Shown: positions 19,122-30,325 of the stretch, piece by piece
Position numbering within the stretch: position 1 is the first letter of the stretch
Layout: each line of letters opens with the position of its first letter
Translations under genes and position numbers: made by a program
Assembly: GCF_900129915.1 (NCBI RefSeq)
Contig: NZ_FQXH01000008.1
Coordinates: 124,001 to 188,000, forward strand
Length of the DNA stretch: 64,000 bases
DNA from: Tepidibacter thalassicus DSM 15285
GTDB taxonomy: Bacteria; Bacillota; Clostridia; Peptostreptococcales; Peptostreptococcaceae
Reading direction: 5' to 3'
The notes under the pieces: generated by a model
What the model saw: only the letters and a program-made list of their open reading frames with translations
Told to the model about the DNA's origin: nothing
The model's database searches: none

Positions 19122-19316
19122 TTATTCCGTTGACTTAAATCTTATAATGCAATATATATTTACTAAATAATATTTGCAAAGCTTTTTTAACAGCCAACGG
19201 TCTACACCTCCATATTTTGTTATTTGCTTTGCTTTTTTTGCTCCTAATCTATTAAAGTGAATAAATATTCTCATAAAGAACAATACTATTATATCTTTTA
19301 AAGTTAATTTAATCAA
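19122..19316 (-). CDS. small basic hypothetical protein upstream of apt
   Basis: A 64-codon frame from TTG, or ~50 codons from an internal ATG, with many Lys/Arg residues (FNRLGAKKAKQITKYGG). It ends four bases before apt, which lacks a good ribosome site, so coupling would make sense. No clear ribosome site precedes either possible start and I recognise no family. It may be a genuine small gene or a chance frame. Confidence 0.35.
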   Translation of the reverse strand: MIKLTLKDIIVLFFMRIFIHFNRLGAKKAKQITKYGGVDRWLLKKLCKYYLVNIYCIIRFKSTE

Positions 19317-19335
19317 TAATATAGATAAACAATAC

Positions 19336-21003
19336 TCATTGTTTCTTATTTTTATTTGAAATGAGTATAGAAATTATTAAATACATTCCCATAATACTTG
19401 CTATAATAAATCCTACTATCCCAAGAAGAGCATACCCTTTAACACTAGGTCCAATATTCGTAGTAATAATAAGAGATGAACCTACTATAGTTGAAGATAC
19501 AATTAAACTTATAGCTAACTTATTAGTCATATTATTTATTTCTTTTTCTAAATTTGTAAATCTTATCTCATCTATAGTAAATTTAATTTCATTCTTTTGA
19601 AGATTTCTAAGAAGAAGCTTAATTTGTCTAGGTATAACTTTAGAATCAGTAATAAATTGATTCAAATAACTTTTAGATTTTAAAATTAAATTATCGGGTT
19701 TAAATTTATTTAAATAAAATTCTTTTATAAAATCTTTAGTTATTACAGATAACGAAAAATCAGGGTCTAACATTTTTCCACACCCTTCTATTGTAACTAT
19801 AGCTTTAGCAAGTGGTGCAAATTGAGAAGGAAGTTTTACTTTATTTTTTCTAGAAAATCTCATAAATTCATTTAAAACTTCAGATATATTTATCCTCTTA
19901 ATCGGCATATCGTAATAATAATGTATGAAAAAAGCTATTTCTTCTCTTAATTTCCTAAAATTAGTATTTTTATCTATAGCATCAAGTTCAATCAATGAGT
20001 TTATAATTTTGTCTACATCCTTGTTAATACCAGAAAAAAACATTTCTGTTATAAAATCCAATGTAACATCATCTATAAGCCCTACTATACCAAAATCGAT
20101 AAAAGCTATCTCATTGCTACCTGTAGCAAATATATTTCCCGGATGTGGATCTGCATGAAAAAATCCATGAAAAAAAACTTGTTTCATAAATGCCATGGCA
20201 CCAATATGTGCAATATTTTTTGGATTCCAACTTCTTTTTTTCATTTCATCTATATCAGTTATACTAATCCCTTCTATTTTTTCTAAAGTCAATACTCTCT
20301 TAGAAGTAAAATCCCAATATACATTTGGTATATATACACTTTTATCTTTTATAAACATTTCCCTAAATTTTTCACAATTTCTAGCCTCAAAATTATAATC
20401 AAGTTCTCTTAATATTGACACAGCAAAATCTTCAACAACTTCTGAAAAATCTAATACAGTATCTTTATAATATTCATCTATTATTTTAGCAAATCTATAC
20501 AATATCTCTAAATCAGACTTTATAGTACTTTCAATATTTGGTCTTTGTATTTTTACAATAACACTTTTACCATTTTTTAATTTAGCTTCATACACTTGTC
20601 CTATTGAAGCAGCTGCAACAGGCACTTCATTAAATTCTTTAAAAACTTCATCAAATTCAAGTCCTATTTCTTCTTTAAATATTTTTTTAGCTTCTTCAAA
20701 CTCAAAAGGTTTTACATTATTTTGAAGTTTAGATAGTTCTTCTACAATTGAAGGCTCTAATATATCATTTCTAGTACTCAATATCTGTCCTAATTTAATA
20801 AAAGTTGGTCCAAGTTCCTCCAGCGCCCTCCTTATCCTCTCTCCAGTTGACATATATTGTATATCTTTGCTTGGAGTTAACGGTATTTTATTAGCAATTC
20901 CATCTATTTTTAATTTTTCTACCAAAAAACTAAAGCCATATTTTATCAAAATTTGTATTATATCCTTATATCTTTTTAAATTATTATAAGCTACCTTTAT
21001 CAT
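19336..21003 (-). CDS. UbiB/ABC1 (AarF) family atypical kinase
   Basis: About 555 residues from the ATG at 21003, which has GAGGGTG six bases upstream; an in-frame TTG at 21018 lies in the ribosome site. It shows the ABC1 kinase-like core: PTFIKLGQILSTR, the Ala-rich AAASIGQVYEAKL loop, and the catalytic HADPHPGNIF and FIDFG motifs. Two hydrophobic helices close the protein (~495-550). In quinone-making bacteria the family helps ubiquinone synthesis; in Clostridia the role is unknown, possibly lipid-related. Confidence 0.9.
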   Translation of the reverse strand: MIKVAYNNLKRYKDIIQILIKYGFSFLVEKLKIDGIANKIPLTPSKDIQYMSTGERIRRALEELGPTFIKLGQILSTRNDILEPSIVEELSKLQNNVKPFEFEEAKKIFKEEIGLEFDEVFKEFNEVPVAAASIGQVYEAKLKNGKSVIVKIQRPNIESTIKSDLEILYRFAKIIDEYYKDTVLDFSEVVEDFAVSILRELDYNFEARNCEKFREMFIKDKSVYIPNVYWDFTSKRVLTLEKIEGISITDIDEMKKRSWNPKNIAHIGAMAFMKQVFFHGFFHADPHPGNIFATGSNEIAFIDFGIVGLIDDVTLDFITEMFFSGINKDVDKIINSLIELDAIDKNTNFRKLREEIAFFIHYYYDMPIKRINISEVLNEFMRFSRKNKVKLPSQFAPLAKAIVTIEGCGKMLDPDFSLSVITKDFIKEFYLNKFKPDNLILKSKSYLNQFITDSKVIPRQIKLLLRNLQKNEIKFTIDEIRFTNLEKEINNMTNKLAISLIVSSTIVGSSLIITTNIGPSVKGYALLGIVGFIIASIMGMYLIISILISNKNKKQ

Positions 21004-21031
21004 ACAAAGCACCCTCAATTTTATATTTTAA

Positions 21032-21056
21032 AAAGTCCCAATGTTATTGGGACTTT
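21032..21056 (-). terminator. secDF terminator
   Basis: AAAGTCCCAAT pairs perfectly with ATTGGGACTTT across a 3-base loop, followed by a T-run, right after secF. Confidence 0.85.
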
Positions 21057-21073
21057 ACATTCAATAATTTATA

Positions 21074-21934
21074 CTACATTTTAGTCTTACTTTTAAGCAA
21101 TACCCATATAGGACTAGCTATAAATATAGATGAATAAGTTCCAGCTGCCATACCAACTATAAGAGGAAGTGTAAAATCTTTTATAGATTCTACTCCTAGA
21201 ACATAAAGTGCTACTATTGCAGTTAAAGTAGTCAAAGAAGTATTGATAGATCTTGCAATAGTTTGTTTTATACTTTGATTTGCTATATCAACATAATCTT
21301 TCTTTTTAGAATATTTCATATTTTCTCTTATTCTATCAAAAACTACTATAGTATCATTTATAGAATAACCTACTACTGTAAGTACAGCTGCTACAAACGG
21401 ACTATCTACAGGTACTCTAAATACTGCATATGCACATATTAAAATCAAAACATCATGAATAAGAGCAATTATCGCCGCTATACCATAAGACAACTCAAAT
21501 CTAAAACTCACATATATAAGCATACCTATTGCAGCAATAATTGTCGATATTACAGCTTTATTTCTTATTTCCTTACCAACAGTAGCTCCAAATTGATCTG
21601 CTTTCATCAAATCATTATTTTTCAAGCCATATTTATCTTTAAATTTAATGAATACTTCTTGTCTTTTATCAGAATTAAGGTCTTTTTTAGTTTTTATTTG
21701 AACTATATTTTTATCTTTTCCTAAAAAATTTATAGTCATATCCTTATCAATAGAATCTGTTATAGCCCTTATTTCATTTGTTGGAACACTTTTATGTAAA
21801 TCTATTTCCATCAAAGTTCCACCTGTAAAGTCTATTCCATAGTTAAGTCCAGATGTAAGCATTATTACAAATCCTATAGCTATAATTGTAAGGGATAATC
21901 CAAACCACAATTTTGTCTTTTCTATTATCTTCAT
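21074..21934 (-). CDS. secF: protein translocase subunit SecF
   Basis: A 286-residue membrane protein with six predicted helices. It has the GIDFTGGTLMEI motif after helix 1 and the conserved GYSINDTIVVFDRIREN region. With SecD it uses the proton or sodium gradient to pull proteins through SecYEG. It follows secD by 13 bases. Confidence 0.97.
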   Translation of the reverse strand: MKIIEKTKLWFGLSLTIIAIGFVIMLTSGLNYGIDFTGGTLMEIDLHKSVPTNEIRAITDSIDKDMTINFLGKDKNIVQIKTKKDLNSDKRQEVFIKFKDKYGLKNNDLMKADQFGATVGKEIRNKAVISTIIAAIGMLIYVSFRFELSYGIAAIIALIHDVLILICAYAVFRVPVDSPFVAAVLTVVGYSINDTIVVFDRIRENMKYSKKKDYVDIANQSIKQTIARSINTSLTTLTAIVALYVLGVESIKDFTLPLIVGMAAGTYSSIFIASPIWVLLKSKTKM

Positions 21935-21946
21935 ATTTTCCCCCCC

Positions 21947-23197
21947 TTAAGCTCCAAAAAATTTCTTATTTCTAACTATATTAGCATGAACTAGTGATTT
22001 CAATAATGTTTTTGTTATTACAACCGCTGTAAATAATGATGCTAATATACCTATCATCAATGTAATTGAAAATCCTTTTATAGGCCCTGTTCCAAACTTA
22101 AACAAAACAATTCCTGCTATAAACGTAGTTATATTTGAATCCATTATTGTCCCTAATGCTTTTGAAAAGCCTGAATCTATAGAAGCTCTTAAAGATTTTC
22201 CATTTTTAAGTTCTTCTTTTATTCTTTCAAAAATTATTACATTGGCATCTACAGCCATACCAACTGATAATATAAGAGCTGCAATACCTGGAAGTGTCAA
22301 CGTAATTTTCATTTGTACATAAGTATACATTATTATAAGAATATACGAAATCAATGCTATATCCGCAATAAAACCTGGTAATCTATAGTATATAAGCATA
22401 TACAGCATTACTAAAGCTATACCTATAATAGCCCCTTGTACACTCTTATTTAAAGCATCTACCCCAAGTGTCGCAGTAACAGTTGATGTTTGAACTTCTT
22501 TAAATTCAACTGGAAGAGCCCCTGCTCTTATTAAGTTGGCAAGTTTAGATGCACTCTCCACTGTAAAATTACCACTTATTGTAGCATGTCCATCTGGAAT
22601 TTCATCGTTAACTCTAGGACTTGAAATAATTTCATTGTCAAGTATTATAACTATAGGCGAATGAGTAGGTGCAAGTTCTCTAGTAGCATTTGCAAATTTT
22701 TTAGCTCCTTCAGAATTAAATTCAAGTGAAACTATAGGCTGATTAGTTCTTTTATCAAATACAACTTCAGATTTTTTTATATCCTTACCTGTAACTACTA
22801 CAGTTCCATCCTCTTTTACAAATTTAAGTTGAGCAGTTTTACCTATAGTATCAATAGCTTCTTTCGCATCTTTTACACCAGGAAGCTCAATTCTTATTCT
22901 TTTCTCTCCTTCTTTTACTATGACTGGCTCAGAAACTCCCATACCATCTATACGTTTTCTAAAAACTTCTATAGTTTGATCTAATATTTTATTTAATTCT
23001 TGACCTGTTGCATCAGTTTGAGCTTCATAAACTACAAATACTCCACCTTTTAAATCCAAACCTTGTTTTATCGAATTCTTCACAGGATTAATTTTAAACT
23101 TTCCTATATTCACTCCATTAATCGCCGAATAAGAAAACCCTCCTATAACAATTAATAAAATAATAAATATTGATAAATTTTTAAATTTCATACTCAT
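21947..23197 (-). CDS. secD: protein translocase subunit SecD
   Basis: A 416-residue protein. One N-terminal helix is followed by the P1 periplasmic-type domain (QGLDLKGGVFVVYEAQT at its start) and five more helices with GMAVDANVIIFERIKEE. It is shorter than E. coli SecD, as is normal in Firmicutes. It works with SecF encoded downstream and sits near yajC (26105), the third member of the accessory complex. Confidence 0.96.
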   Translation of the reverse strand: MSMKFKNLSIFIILLIVIGGFSYSAINGVNIGKFKINPVKNSIKQGLDLKGGVFVVYEAQTDATGQELNKILDQTIEVFRKRIDGMGVSEPVIVKEGEKRIRIELPGVKDAKEAIDTIGKTAQLKFVKEDGTVVVTGKDIKKSEVVFDKRTNQPIVSLEFNSEGAKKFANATRELAPTHSPIVIILDNEIISSPRVNDEIPDGHATISGNFTVESASKLANLIRAGALPVEFKEVQTSTVTATLGVDALNKSVQGAIIGIALVMLYMLIYYRLPGFIADIALISYILIIMYTYVQMKITLTLPGIAALILSVGMAVDANVIIFERIKEELKNGKSLRASIDSGFSKALGTIMDSNITTFIAGIVLFKFGTGPIKGFSITLMIGILASLFTAVVITKTLLKSLVHANIVRNKKFFGA

Positions 23198-23212
23198 ACG
23201 TTTCCCCCCAAT

Positions 23213-23713
23213 CTATTTATGCTTTTTTGCATATTCAACATAGTCTATAGCAGACTTTTCTAATGATTTTTTTTCTTCTTCTGTGAGTTCTCTTATTATT
23301 CTAATAGGATTTCCATACGCAAGTACTCCTGATGGAATTTTCTTGTTAGGTGGAACTAAACTTCCAGCCCCTATCAAAGTATAATCTCCTATTTCTGCTC
23401 CATCGAGTATTATTGCCCCCATACCCATTAAGCTATAGTTTCCTATCTTACAGGCATGTATTGTAGCTTTATGTCCTATTGTAACATAATTACCTATTTC
23501 AGTCTTGTTATCTTTACTAATATGAACTACAGTGCCATCTTGAATGTTAGTATTATTACCTATTATTATTTCATTTTCATCGCCTCTTAATACGCAATTA
23601 TACCATATATTTGTATTCTCTCCCATTTTAACATTTCCTATTACATCTGCACTGTGAGCTATAAAACAACTGTCAGGAATTTGAGGTTTTTTTCCTTCAT
23701 ACTCCTTAATCAT
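23213..23713 (-). CDS. gamma-class carbonic anhydrase-like left-handed beta-helix protein
   Basis: A 166-residue protein made of hexapeptide repeats. It has the three histidines expected for the metal site (one in VVHISKD, two in GHKATIHACKI). Close relatives are the YrdA/PaaY-type proteins and gamma carbonic anhydrases; activity is not certain for YrdA-like members. Its ATG overlaps the end of scfB by 8 bases, so it is co-translated with the SCIFF maturase, which is an unexplained but notable link. Confidence 0.9.
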   Translation of the reverse strand: MIKEYEGKKPQIPDSCFIAHSADVIGNVKMGENTNIWYNCVLRGDENEIIIGNNTNIQDGTVVHISKDNKTEIGNYVTIGHKATIHACKIGNYSLMGMGAIILDGAEIGDYTLIGAGSLVPPNKKIPSGVLAYGNPIRIIRELTEEEKKSLEKSAIDYVEYAKKHK

Positions 23714-25088
23714 CTTCGCTTCCCTCCAACATAAGTTTCGCTTTAATCATAAGAGCACATTCTATACGTTTTTTTTGCATCTGACATCCAAGTTCATAAG
23801 GTTTTAATATATCATTATTAAAGTTATATGCATTAGCATGACATCCTCCTGAGCAATAAAATTTAGCCCAACATTTTCTACATTCTTCTTTAGCATAAAC
23901 ATGAGCATTTTGGAATTTTAATTGCAAATCCCTCGATATAACTAAATTTTCATCAAATAAATTGCCTAATTTAAAATCTTCATTTCCAACAAACTGATGA
24001 CAAGGATACAAATCTCCCTCTGGAGTTACAGCCATATACTCAGATCCTGCCCCACATCCAGTAAGTCTTTTTATTACACAAGGTCCTTGATTTAAATCTA
24101 TTGAAAAATGGAAAAATGTAAATTTATCTCCTCTTAATTTTCTGTTGACATACTCTACTGCCAATTTTTCATATTCTTCAAATATTTTAGGAATATCTTC
24201 TTCTCTTAGTGCATAAGGGTTGTCCTCACTATCTACAACTGGTTCAACTGAAGTAATATCAAATCCTAAATCTGCAAAATGAAGCACATCTTTTGAAAAA
24301 TCTAAATTTTCTCTAGTAAATGTTCCTCTAACATAATAATACTTATCTTTGCTTCTATTTTCTACCAATTTCTTAAATTTAGGAACTATCAAATCATAAC
24401 TTCCTTTATTATTTAATGTAGGTCTCATATCATCATGTACTTTTTTTCTTCCATCTAAACTCAATACTACATTGTGCATATTTTTATTTATGTATTCAAT
24501 TTTTTCATCATCTAATAAAACACCATTAGTTGTAATTGTAAATCTAAAATTTTTATTTTTTTCTTTTGCTCTTTCATTTCCATATTCTACAAGTTTTTTG
24601 ACAACATCCCAATTCATTAAAGGTTCTCCACCGAAAAAATCTACTTCTAGATTTCTTCTATTACCTGAATTTTCAATTAAAAAGTCTAAAGCTTTTTTTC
24701 CAACTTCATAACTCATTAACTTTCTTTCTCCACCAAAATCTCCTTGAGATGCAAAACAATATTTACATTTTAAATTACAATCATGCGCAACGTGTAAACA
24801 CAAAGCTTTAACAACTGGTTTCCTATTTACAAAACTTGGATGATGTTCATATTCATCATCTGAATATAATAACTCCTCTTTTTCTAATTCTTTCATTTCA
24901 TTATAAGCTTCTATTATTTTTTCTTTAGAATACTTATCTTTTAAAATATCAATTATTTCATCTATGCTTTTCTCTTTGTAATAATCTAATAAATCATATG
25001 CTTCATTATCAACAACATGTACTGCACCACTATTTACATCCACAACTATATTAATTCCATTTAAAGAAAATTTATGTATCATTCCCAT
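23706..25088 (-). CDS. scfB: SCIFF peptide radical SAM maturase
   Basis: A 460-residue radical SAM/SPASM enzyme. An N-terminal peptide-binding domain (~1-80) precedes the cluster motif CNLKCKYC (C104, C108, C111) and GGEPLMNW. The C-terminal SPASM region is cysteine-rich (GCGAGSEY, YPCHQF, CRKCWAKFYCSGGC). It forms thioether bonds in the 45-residue SCIFF peptide encoded just upstream. The gene pair is nearly universal in Clostridia and usually sits beside secDF, as here. Confidence 0.95.
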   Translation of the reverse strand: MGMIHKFSLNGINIVVDVNSGAVHVVDNEAYDLLDYYKEKSIDEIIDILKDKYSKEKIIEAYNEMKELEKEELLYSDDEYEHHPSFVNRKPVVKALCLHVAHDCNLKCKYCFASQGDFGGERKLMSYEVGKKALDFLIENSGNRRNLEVDFFGGEPLMNWDVVKKLVEYGNERAKEKNKNFRFTITTNGVLLDDEKIEYINKNMHNVVLSLDGRKKVHDDMRPTLNNKGSYDLIVPKFKKLVENRSKDKYYYVRGTFTRENLDFSKDVLHFADLGFDITSVEPVVDSEDNPYALREEDIPKIFEEYEKLAVEYVNRKLRGDKFTFFHFSIDLNQGPCVIKRLTGCGAGSEYMAVTPEGDLYPCHQFVGNEDFKLGNLFDENLVISRDLQLKFQNAHVYAKEECRKCWAKFYCSGGCHANAYNFNNDILKPYELGCQMQKKRIECALMIKAKLMLEGSEDD

Positions 25089-25184
25089 TTATGTAAACCT
25101 CCTCAGTCAAATACGTCTATTTTTCATAATATCAAATTTTTCAAAAATAATCAAACTTTACAAATATTAAACATAAAAGGAAAA

Positions 25185-25212
25185 AGCAGCATAACTTTTA
25201 AGTTATGCTGCT
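25185..25212 (-). terminator. terminator between scfA and scfB
   Basis: A perfect 13-bp stem (AGCAGCATAACTT) with a 2-base loop and a T-run on the minus strand. It should make the precursor far more abundant than its maturase, paralleling the hairpin in the RiPP cassette at 5386-5427. Confidence 0.85.
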
Positions 25213-25225
25213 AAAATATGTATAA

Positions 25226-25363
25226 TTATCTTTCGCACTCTTGATTAGCTACTGTACAAGAAGTTTTACAAGCTGATTGGCATGAAGTTTGACATTCTCC
25301 ACATCCACCTTTTGCTGCACTTTTCTTTAAAGTAGCTTTTGATAGTGTTTTTACATGCTTCAT
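25226..25363 (-). CDS. scfA: SCIFF (six cysteines in forty-five residues) peptide precursor
   Basis: A 45-residue peptide starting MKHVKTLSKATLKKSAAKGG and ending with six cysteines spaced CGEC, SCQSAC, SC, EC. Length and Cys count match the SCIFF family exactly. An ATG six bases further upstream is too close to the AGGAGGG site, so the start at 25363 is preferred. The maturase gene scfB follows after a terminator. The mature product's function is unknown. Confidence 0.95.
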   Translation of the reverse strand: MKHVKTLSKATLKKSAAKGGCGECQTSCQSACKTSCTVANQECER

Positions 25364-25420
25364 CAACATTCCCTCCTATTAAAAGATTCCCTATTGATTA
25401 TACCACAAATTTATTATAAA

Positions 25421-25789
25421 TCAATCTTTTTTCATATTAACACCAATAATTCCACCTATTCCTCCAGCTATAATATCTAATAATATTTTATAAATCATAT
25501 TTCCTTCAAATTTAAAATTATCTTGTATTAAAAAGTAAATAATTATTATGAAAAAAATATATAATGCACCCGATAACATACCATATAAAAATCCCTTTGA
25601 AGAATTTTTATACGCCATATAAAACCCAGCACATGCAGCTCCTATTGTAATTATTGAAGACGTTACAAATGATATGCTTGAAGATTTCAAAGGCGTATAA
25701 GTTAAAAATAAATTATAAATTAATATGAGGAATATTGTAATAAAATAAGAATATCCCAAAGATTTTAATAAATTAATAGCTTTATTCAT
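25421..25789 (-). CDS. TIGR04086-type small membrane protein
   Basis: About 122 residues with four hydrophobic helices (roughly 13-33, 42-62, 70-90 and 103-118). It lies between yajC and the SCIFF precursor, where TIGR04086-family membrane proteins of Clostridia are found. The ribosome site GGGAGGTG lies eight bases before the ATG at 25789 and is preceded by a weak CCTGC/GCAGG hairpin. Function unknown. Confidence 0.75.
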   Translation of the reverse strand: MNKAINLLKSLGYSYFITIFLILIYNLFLTYTPLKSSSISFVTSSIITIGAACAGFYMAYKNSSKGFLYGMLSGALYIFFIIIIYFLIQDNFKFEGNMIYKILLDIIAGGIGGIIGVNMKKD

Positions 25790-25841
25790 AAAAAACACCT
25801 CCCTGCTTTTATAAAATTATATTCGCAGGAAGGCTTTTAAA

Positions 25842-26105
25842 TTACTTATTTTTTACTTTTCCTATTGCCCATTTTTCAACATGAAGTCTTGTTTTATCTC
25901 CTCCAACTTCAACGGTAACAATATCTTCTGTTATATTAAACACTTTTCCAACAAGTCCTCCTATTGTAACTACTTCATCTCCAATTTTTAAATTAGCTCT
26001 CATTTCTTTGAGTTCTTTCTCTCTTTTTTGTTGTGGTCTTATAAGCAAAAAGTAAAATATGGCTATAAAAGCAATAGGCATTATTAAACCTGAATATTGT
26101 TGCAT
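25842..26105 (-). CDS. yajC: preprotein translocase subunit YajC
   Basis: An 87-residue protein with one N-terminal membrane helix followed by LIRPQQKREKEL and the small KIGDEVVTIGGLVGKV domain. Both are diagnostic of YajC. It joins SecDF. It follows tgt by 15 bases, the common tgt-yajC-secDF order, here with the SCIFF genes inserted before secD. Confidence 0.96.
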   Translation of the reverse strand: MQQYSGLIMPIAFIAIFYFLLIRPQQKREKELKEMRANLKIGDEVVTIGGLVGKVFNITEDIVTVEVGGDKTRLHVEKWAIGKVKNK

Positions 26106-26120
26106 ATTATCTCCCTCCTT

Positions 26121-27655
<1,535 letters not shown>

Positions 27656-27674
27656 CAACTTACCTCTTTGAATA

Positions 27675-28700
27675 TTATTTTATGAACATAGCATCTCCAA
27701 AGCTGAAAAATCTGTATTTTTCATTAACTGCTACATTATAGGCATTTAATATGTTTTCTTTTCCAGTTAATGCACTTACAAGCATTATAAGAGTTGATTC
27801 TGGAAGATGAAAATTAGTTATTAAAGCATCTACTATTTTAAATTCATATCCTGGATATATAAATATATCTGTCCATCCACTTTTAGCTTCTAATATTCCA
27901 TTTTCATCAACTGCTGATTCTAAAGTTCTACAACTAGTAGTTCCAACCGGAATTATCCTTCCACCTTGTTTTTTACACCTATTTATTTTATCAGCTTCAG
28001 ACTTTTCTATCATATAAAATTCAGAGTGCATTTTATGTTCTAAAATATTTTCTACTTTCACTGGCCTAAATGTTCCAAGCCCAACATGAAGTGTTATAAA
28101 TGCAATTTCCACTCCCTTTTGTTTTATCTTTTCTAAAAGTTCATTTGTAAAATGAAGTCCTGCAGTAGGAGCTGCTGCTGAACCTTCATGCCTTGAATAT
28201 ACTGTTTGATATCTTTCTTTATCTTCTAACTTTTCTGTTATATAAGGTGGTAAAGGCATACTTCCAAGCTCATCTAATATTTCTTCAAATATTCCATCAT
28301 AACTAAATTTTACAATCCTAGATCCTTCTTCACCTATATCTATTACTTCAGAAATTAATTTTCCATTTCCAAAAGAAAATTTAGTACCTACTTTAGCCCT
28401 TTTTCCTGGCTTAACTAAAACCTCCCAAGTATCTATATCTATTCTTTTTAAAAGCAAAAATTCCATTTTTCCCTTTGTATCTAACTTTTCACCTATAAGT
28501 CTTGCAGGTAATACTCTTGTATTATTTAAAACCAAACAATCTCCTTCTTTTAAATAATCAAGTATATCTTTAAATATTTTATGCTCAATTTCTCCTGTAT
28601 TTTTATCAAGTACCATAAGTCTTGATTCATCTCTTTTTTCTAAAGGTCTTTGAGCTATTAGTTCTTCTGGTAAATTAAAATAAAAATCTCTTGTTTTCAA
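27675..28700 (-). CDS. queA: S-adenosylmethionine:tRNA ribosyltransferase-isomerase
   Basis: A 341-residue QueA with [12 protein letters not shown] near the start, [15 protein letters not shown] and [13 protein letters not shown]. It converts preQ1-tRNA to epoxyqueuosine-tRNA. The start is TTG, with AAAGGAAG seven bases before it; no ATG is available near the conserved N-terminus. It sits in the usual ruv-queA-tgt-yajC order. Confidence 0.97.
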   Translation of the reverse strand: MKTRDFYFNLPEELIAQRPLEKRDESRLMVLDKNTGEIEHKIFKDILDYLKEGDCLVLNNTRVLPARLIGEKLDTKGKMEFLLLKRIDIDTWEVLVKPGKRAKVGTKFSFGNGKLISEVIDIGEEGSRIVKFSYDGIFEEILDELGSMPLPPYITEKLEDKERYQTVYSRHEGSAAAPTAGLHFTNELLEKIKQKGVEIAFITLHVGLGTFRPVKVENILEHKMHSEFYMIEKSEADKINRCKKQGGRIIPVGTTSCRTLESAVDENGILEAKSGWTDIFIYPGYEFKIVDALITNFHLPESTLIMLVSALTGKENILNAYNVAVNEKYRFFSFGDAMFIK

Positions 28701-28715
28701 ATTTAAACTTCCTTT

Positions 28716-30290
28716 CTAATTTTGAATTTCTATTCCTGTATAATAATGTTTTAATATATCTTTATATGTATATCCCATTTCAGCCATTTTTTTAGCTCCC
28801 CATTGACTCATACCAAGCCCATGTCCCCAGCCATGGCCATTAAAAACATACTTTTCTACACTTTGTTCAGAAAAAACAAATTCCTTAGTGTTATTATCTC
28901 CTCTTAAATACAAATTAATATTTTCATTTATACTTTTTATCCCATCAGAAGTAATAAGTTTTATATCTGTCATATCATTTATCTCCTCATTGCCTTCAAT
29001 TGAACATATAAAAAAACTATTACCTCCGTTAGAACTTCCTTCTTTTTTTATATCAAACCAAGTACTTTTAAGTCCTAATATACTTCTAGTAGAAGATTTA
29101 ATATACTCTTTTTCTCCATTAGTTCCTATAAATTTCAACTTTAATACTCTTCCGTTTTTAGATACTTTCTCTATTCTTATATCCAAAAGTTCTCCTATAT
29201 CTACGTTGCTTTGATATAATTTACTTTGTATATCACTTTTGGTTAAACTTATACTCCAATTATCATTTGGATACCCTATAGAATAAGAATCCTCAACCCC
29301 TCTTAAATACGGTACCTTATTAGACCATATATTTTCAGAATTTTCAGTTTTGCCTCCACTATTAGAATGATATAGAGCATCTACAATTTTTCCATTATAA
29401 ATCATAATTTCATTTTTAGTTTCATCTACTGCTTTATTGCTATTAGGATGTTCTGCATCGTATCCACCATAAACTTGACAATTTATATCATCAGTTAAAT
29501 CAAATCCATAATCTTTGTATTTTCCCATATTCATTATTGCATAGTTTCTAGCAGCAATAGCTTGAGCTTTTAAGGCTTCTATAGGCCAACTTCCTGACAT
29601 TTCTTTTGGAACAACTCCATATAAATATTCTTCAAGCTTCAATCTATTAATCACAATCATATTATTATTGTCTATTCTTTTGAACAAAATACTTCCTCTA
29701 TATCTTTTTCCATCAACAGAAATAATATCATTTTCTGAATATATACATATGTCTTTACTAGAATCATAAATGAAAATAATATCATTATTTTCATTTAAAA
29801 TTTCAACTAAATTATCATCTGAACTAACTATTTCAAAACTATATTCCGAAAAATTTTCTTCAAGCTCTTCTTTCTTTTCTAAAACTTTTTCTTCTTCTAA
29901 ATAACTTCCTAAATACACTTTAAAATTACCATCATAATATATATATGTATTTAAATTTTTATTTTCCAACTCATTTTTTAAGCTTAAAGCATCTTCTATT
30001 GTATCAAATTCTTCTCCAACCTTTAAATAATATAAAGCTTGTTCATTTTTTACTTCAATAACACTATCATCAATATACATCAAATCATTTACATTATCAT
30101 TTTCTATAATTCCTACTTTAAAACCAGTACTTGATTTTAAAGTAACACTTGCAGGAGCAGAACTTGCATATTTAAGTCCTATTTTTATATACTCAGGTAC
30201 ATTAACAACCGCAAAAGAATTAAAAGAAAACAAACTAATTAACAAGAATACATTAACTATATTAACAAACTTTAGTTTATATTTCCACAT
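28716..30290 (-). CDS. SpoIID/LytB domain protein
   Basis: A 524-residue secreted or membrane-anchored protein. An N-terminal hydrophobic signal (~10-28) is followed by a ~170-residue region that resembles a SPOR-like repeat, then the SpoIID core (LEEYLYGVVPKEM, EALKAQAIAARNYAI) and the C-terminal motif GHGWGHGLGMSQWGAKKMAE. SpoIID cuts denuded peptidoglycan during engulfment. This paralogue between ruvB and queA is common in Clostridia and may act on vegetative wall or spore wall; it is longer than classical SpoIID. Confidence 0.9.
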   Translation of the reverse strand: MWKYKLKFVNIVNVFLLISLFSFNSFAVVNVPEYIKIGLKYASSAPASVTLKSSTGFKVGIIENDNVNDLMYIDDSVIEVKNEQALYYLKVGEEFDTIEDALSLKNELENKNLNTYIYYDGNFKVYLGSYLEEEKVLEKKEELEENFSEYSFEIVSSDDNLVEILNENNDIIFIYDSSKDICIYSENDIISVDGKRYRGSILFKRIDNNNMIVINRLKLEEYLYGVVPKEMSGSWPIEALKAQAIAARNYAIMNMGKYKDYGFDLTDDINCQVYGGYDAEHPNSNKAVDETKNEIMIYNGKIVDALYHSNSGGKTENSENIWSNKVPYLRGVEDSYSIGYPNDNWSISLTKSDIQSKLYQSNVDIGELLDIRIEKVSKNGRVLKLKFIGTNGEKEYIKSSTRSILGLKSTWFDIKKEGSSNGGNSFFICSIEGNEEINDMTDIKLITSDGIKSINENINLYLRGDNNTKEFVFSEQSVEKYVFNGHGWGHGLGMSQWGAKKMAEMGYTYKDILKHYYTGIEIQN

Positions 30291-30325
30291 TTTATGTCCC
30301 CCATTATCTAAAAAATACTTATTTC

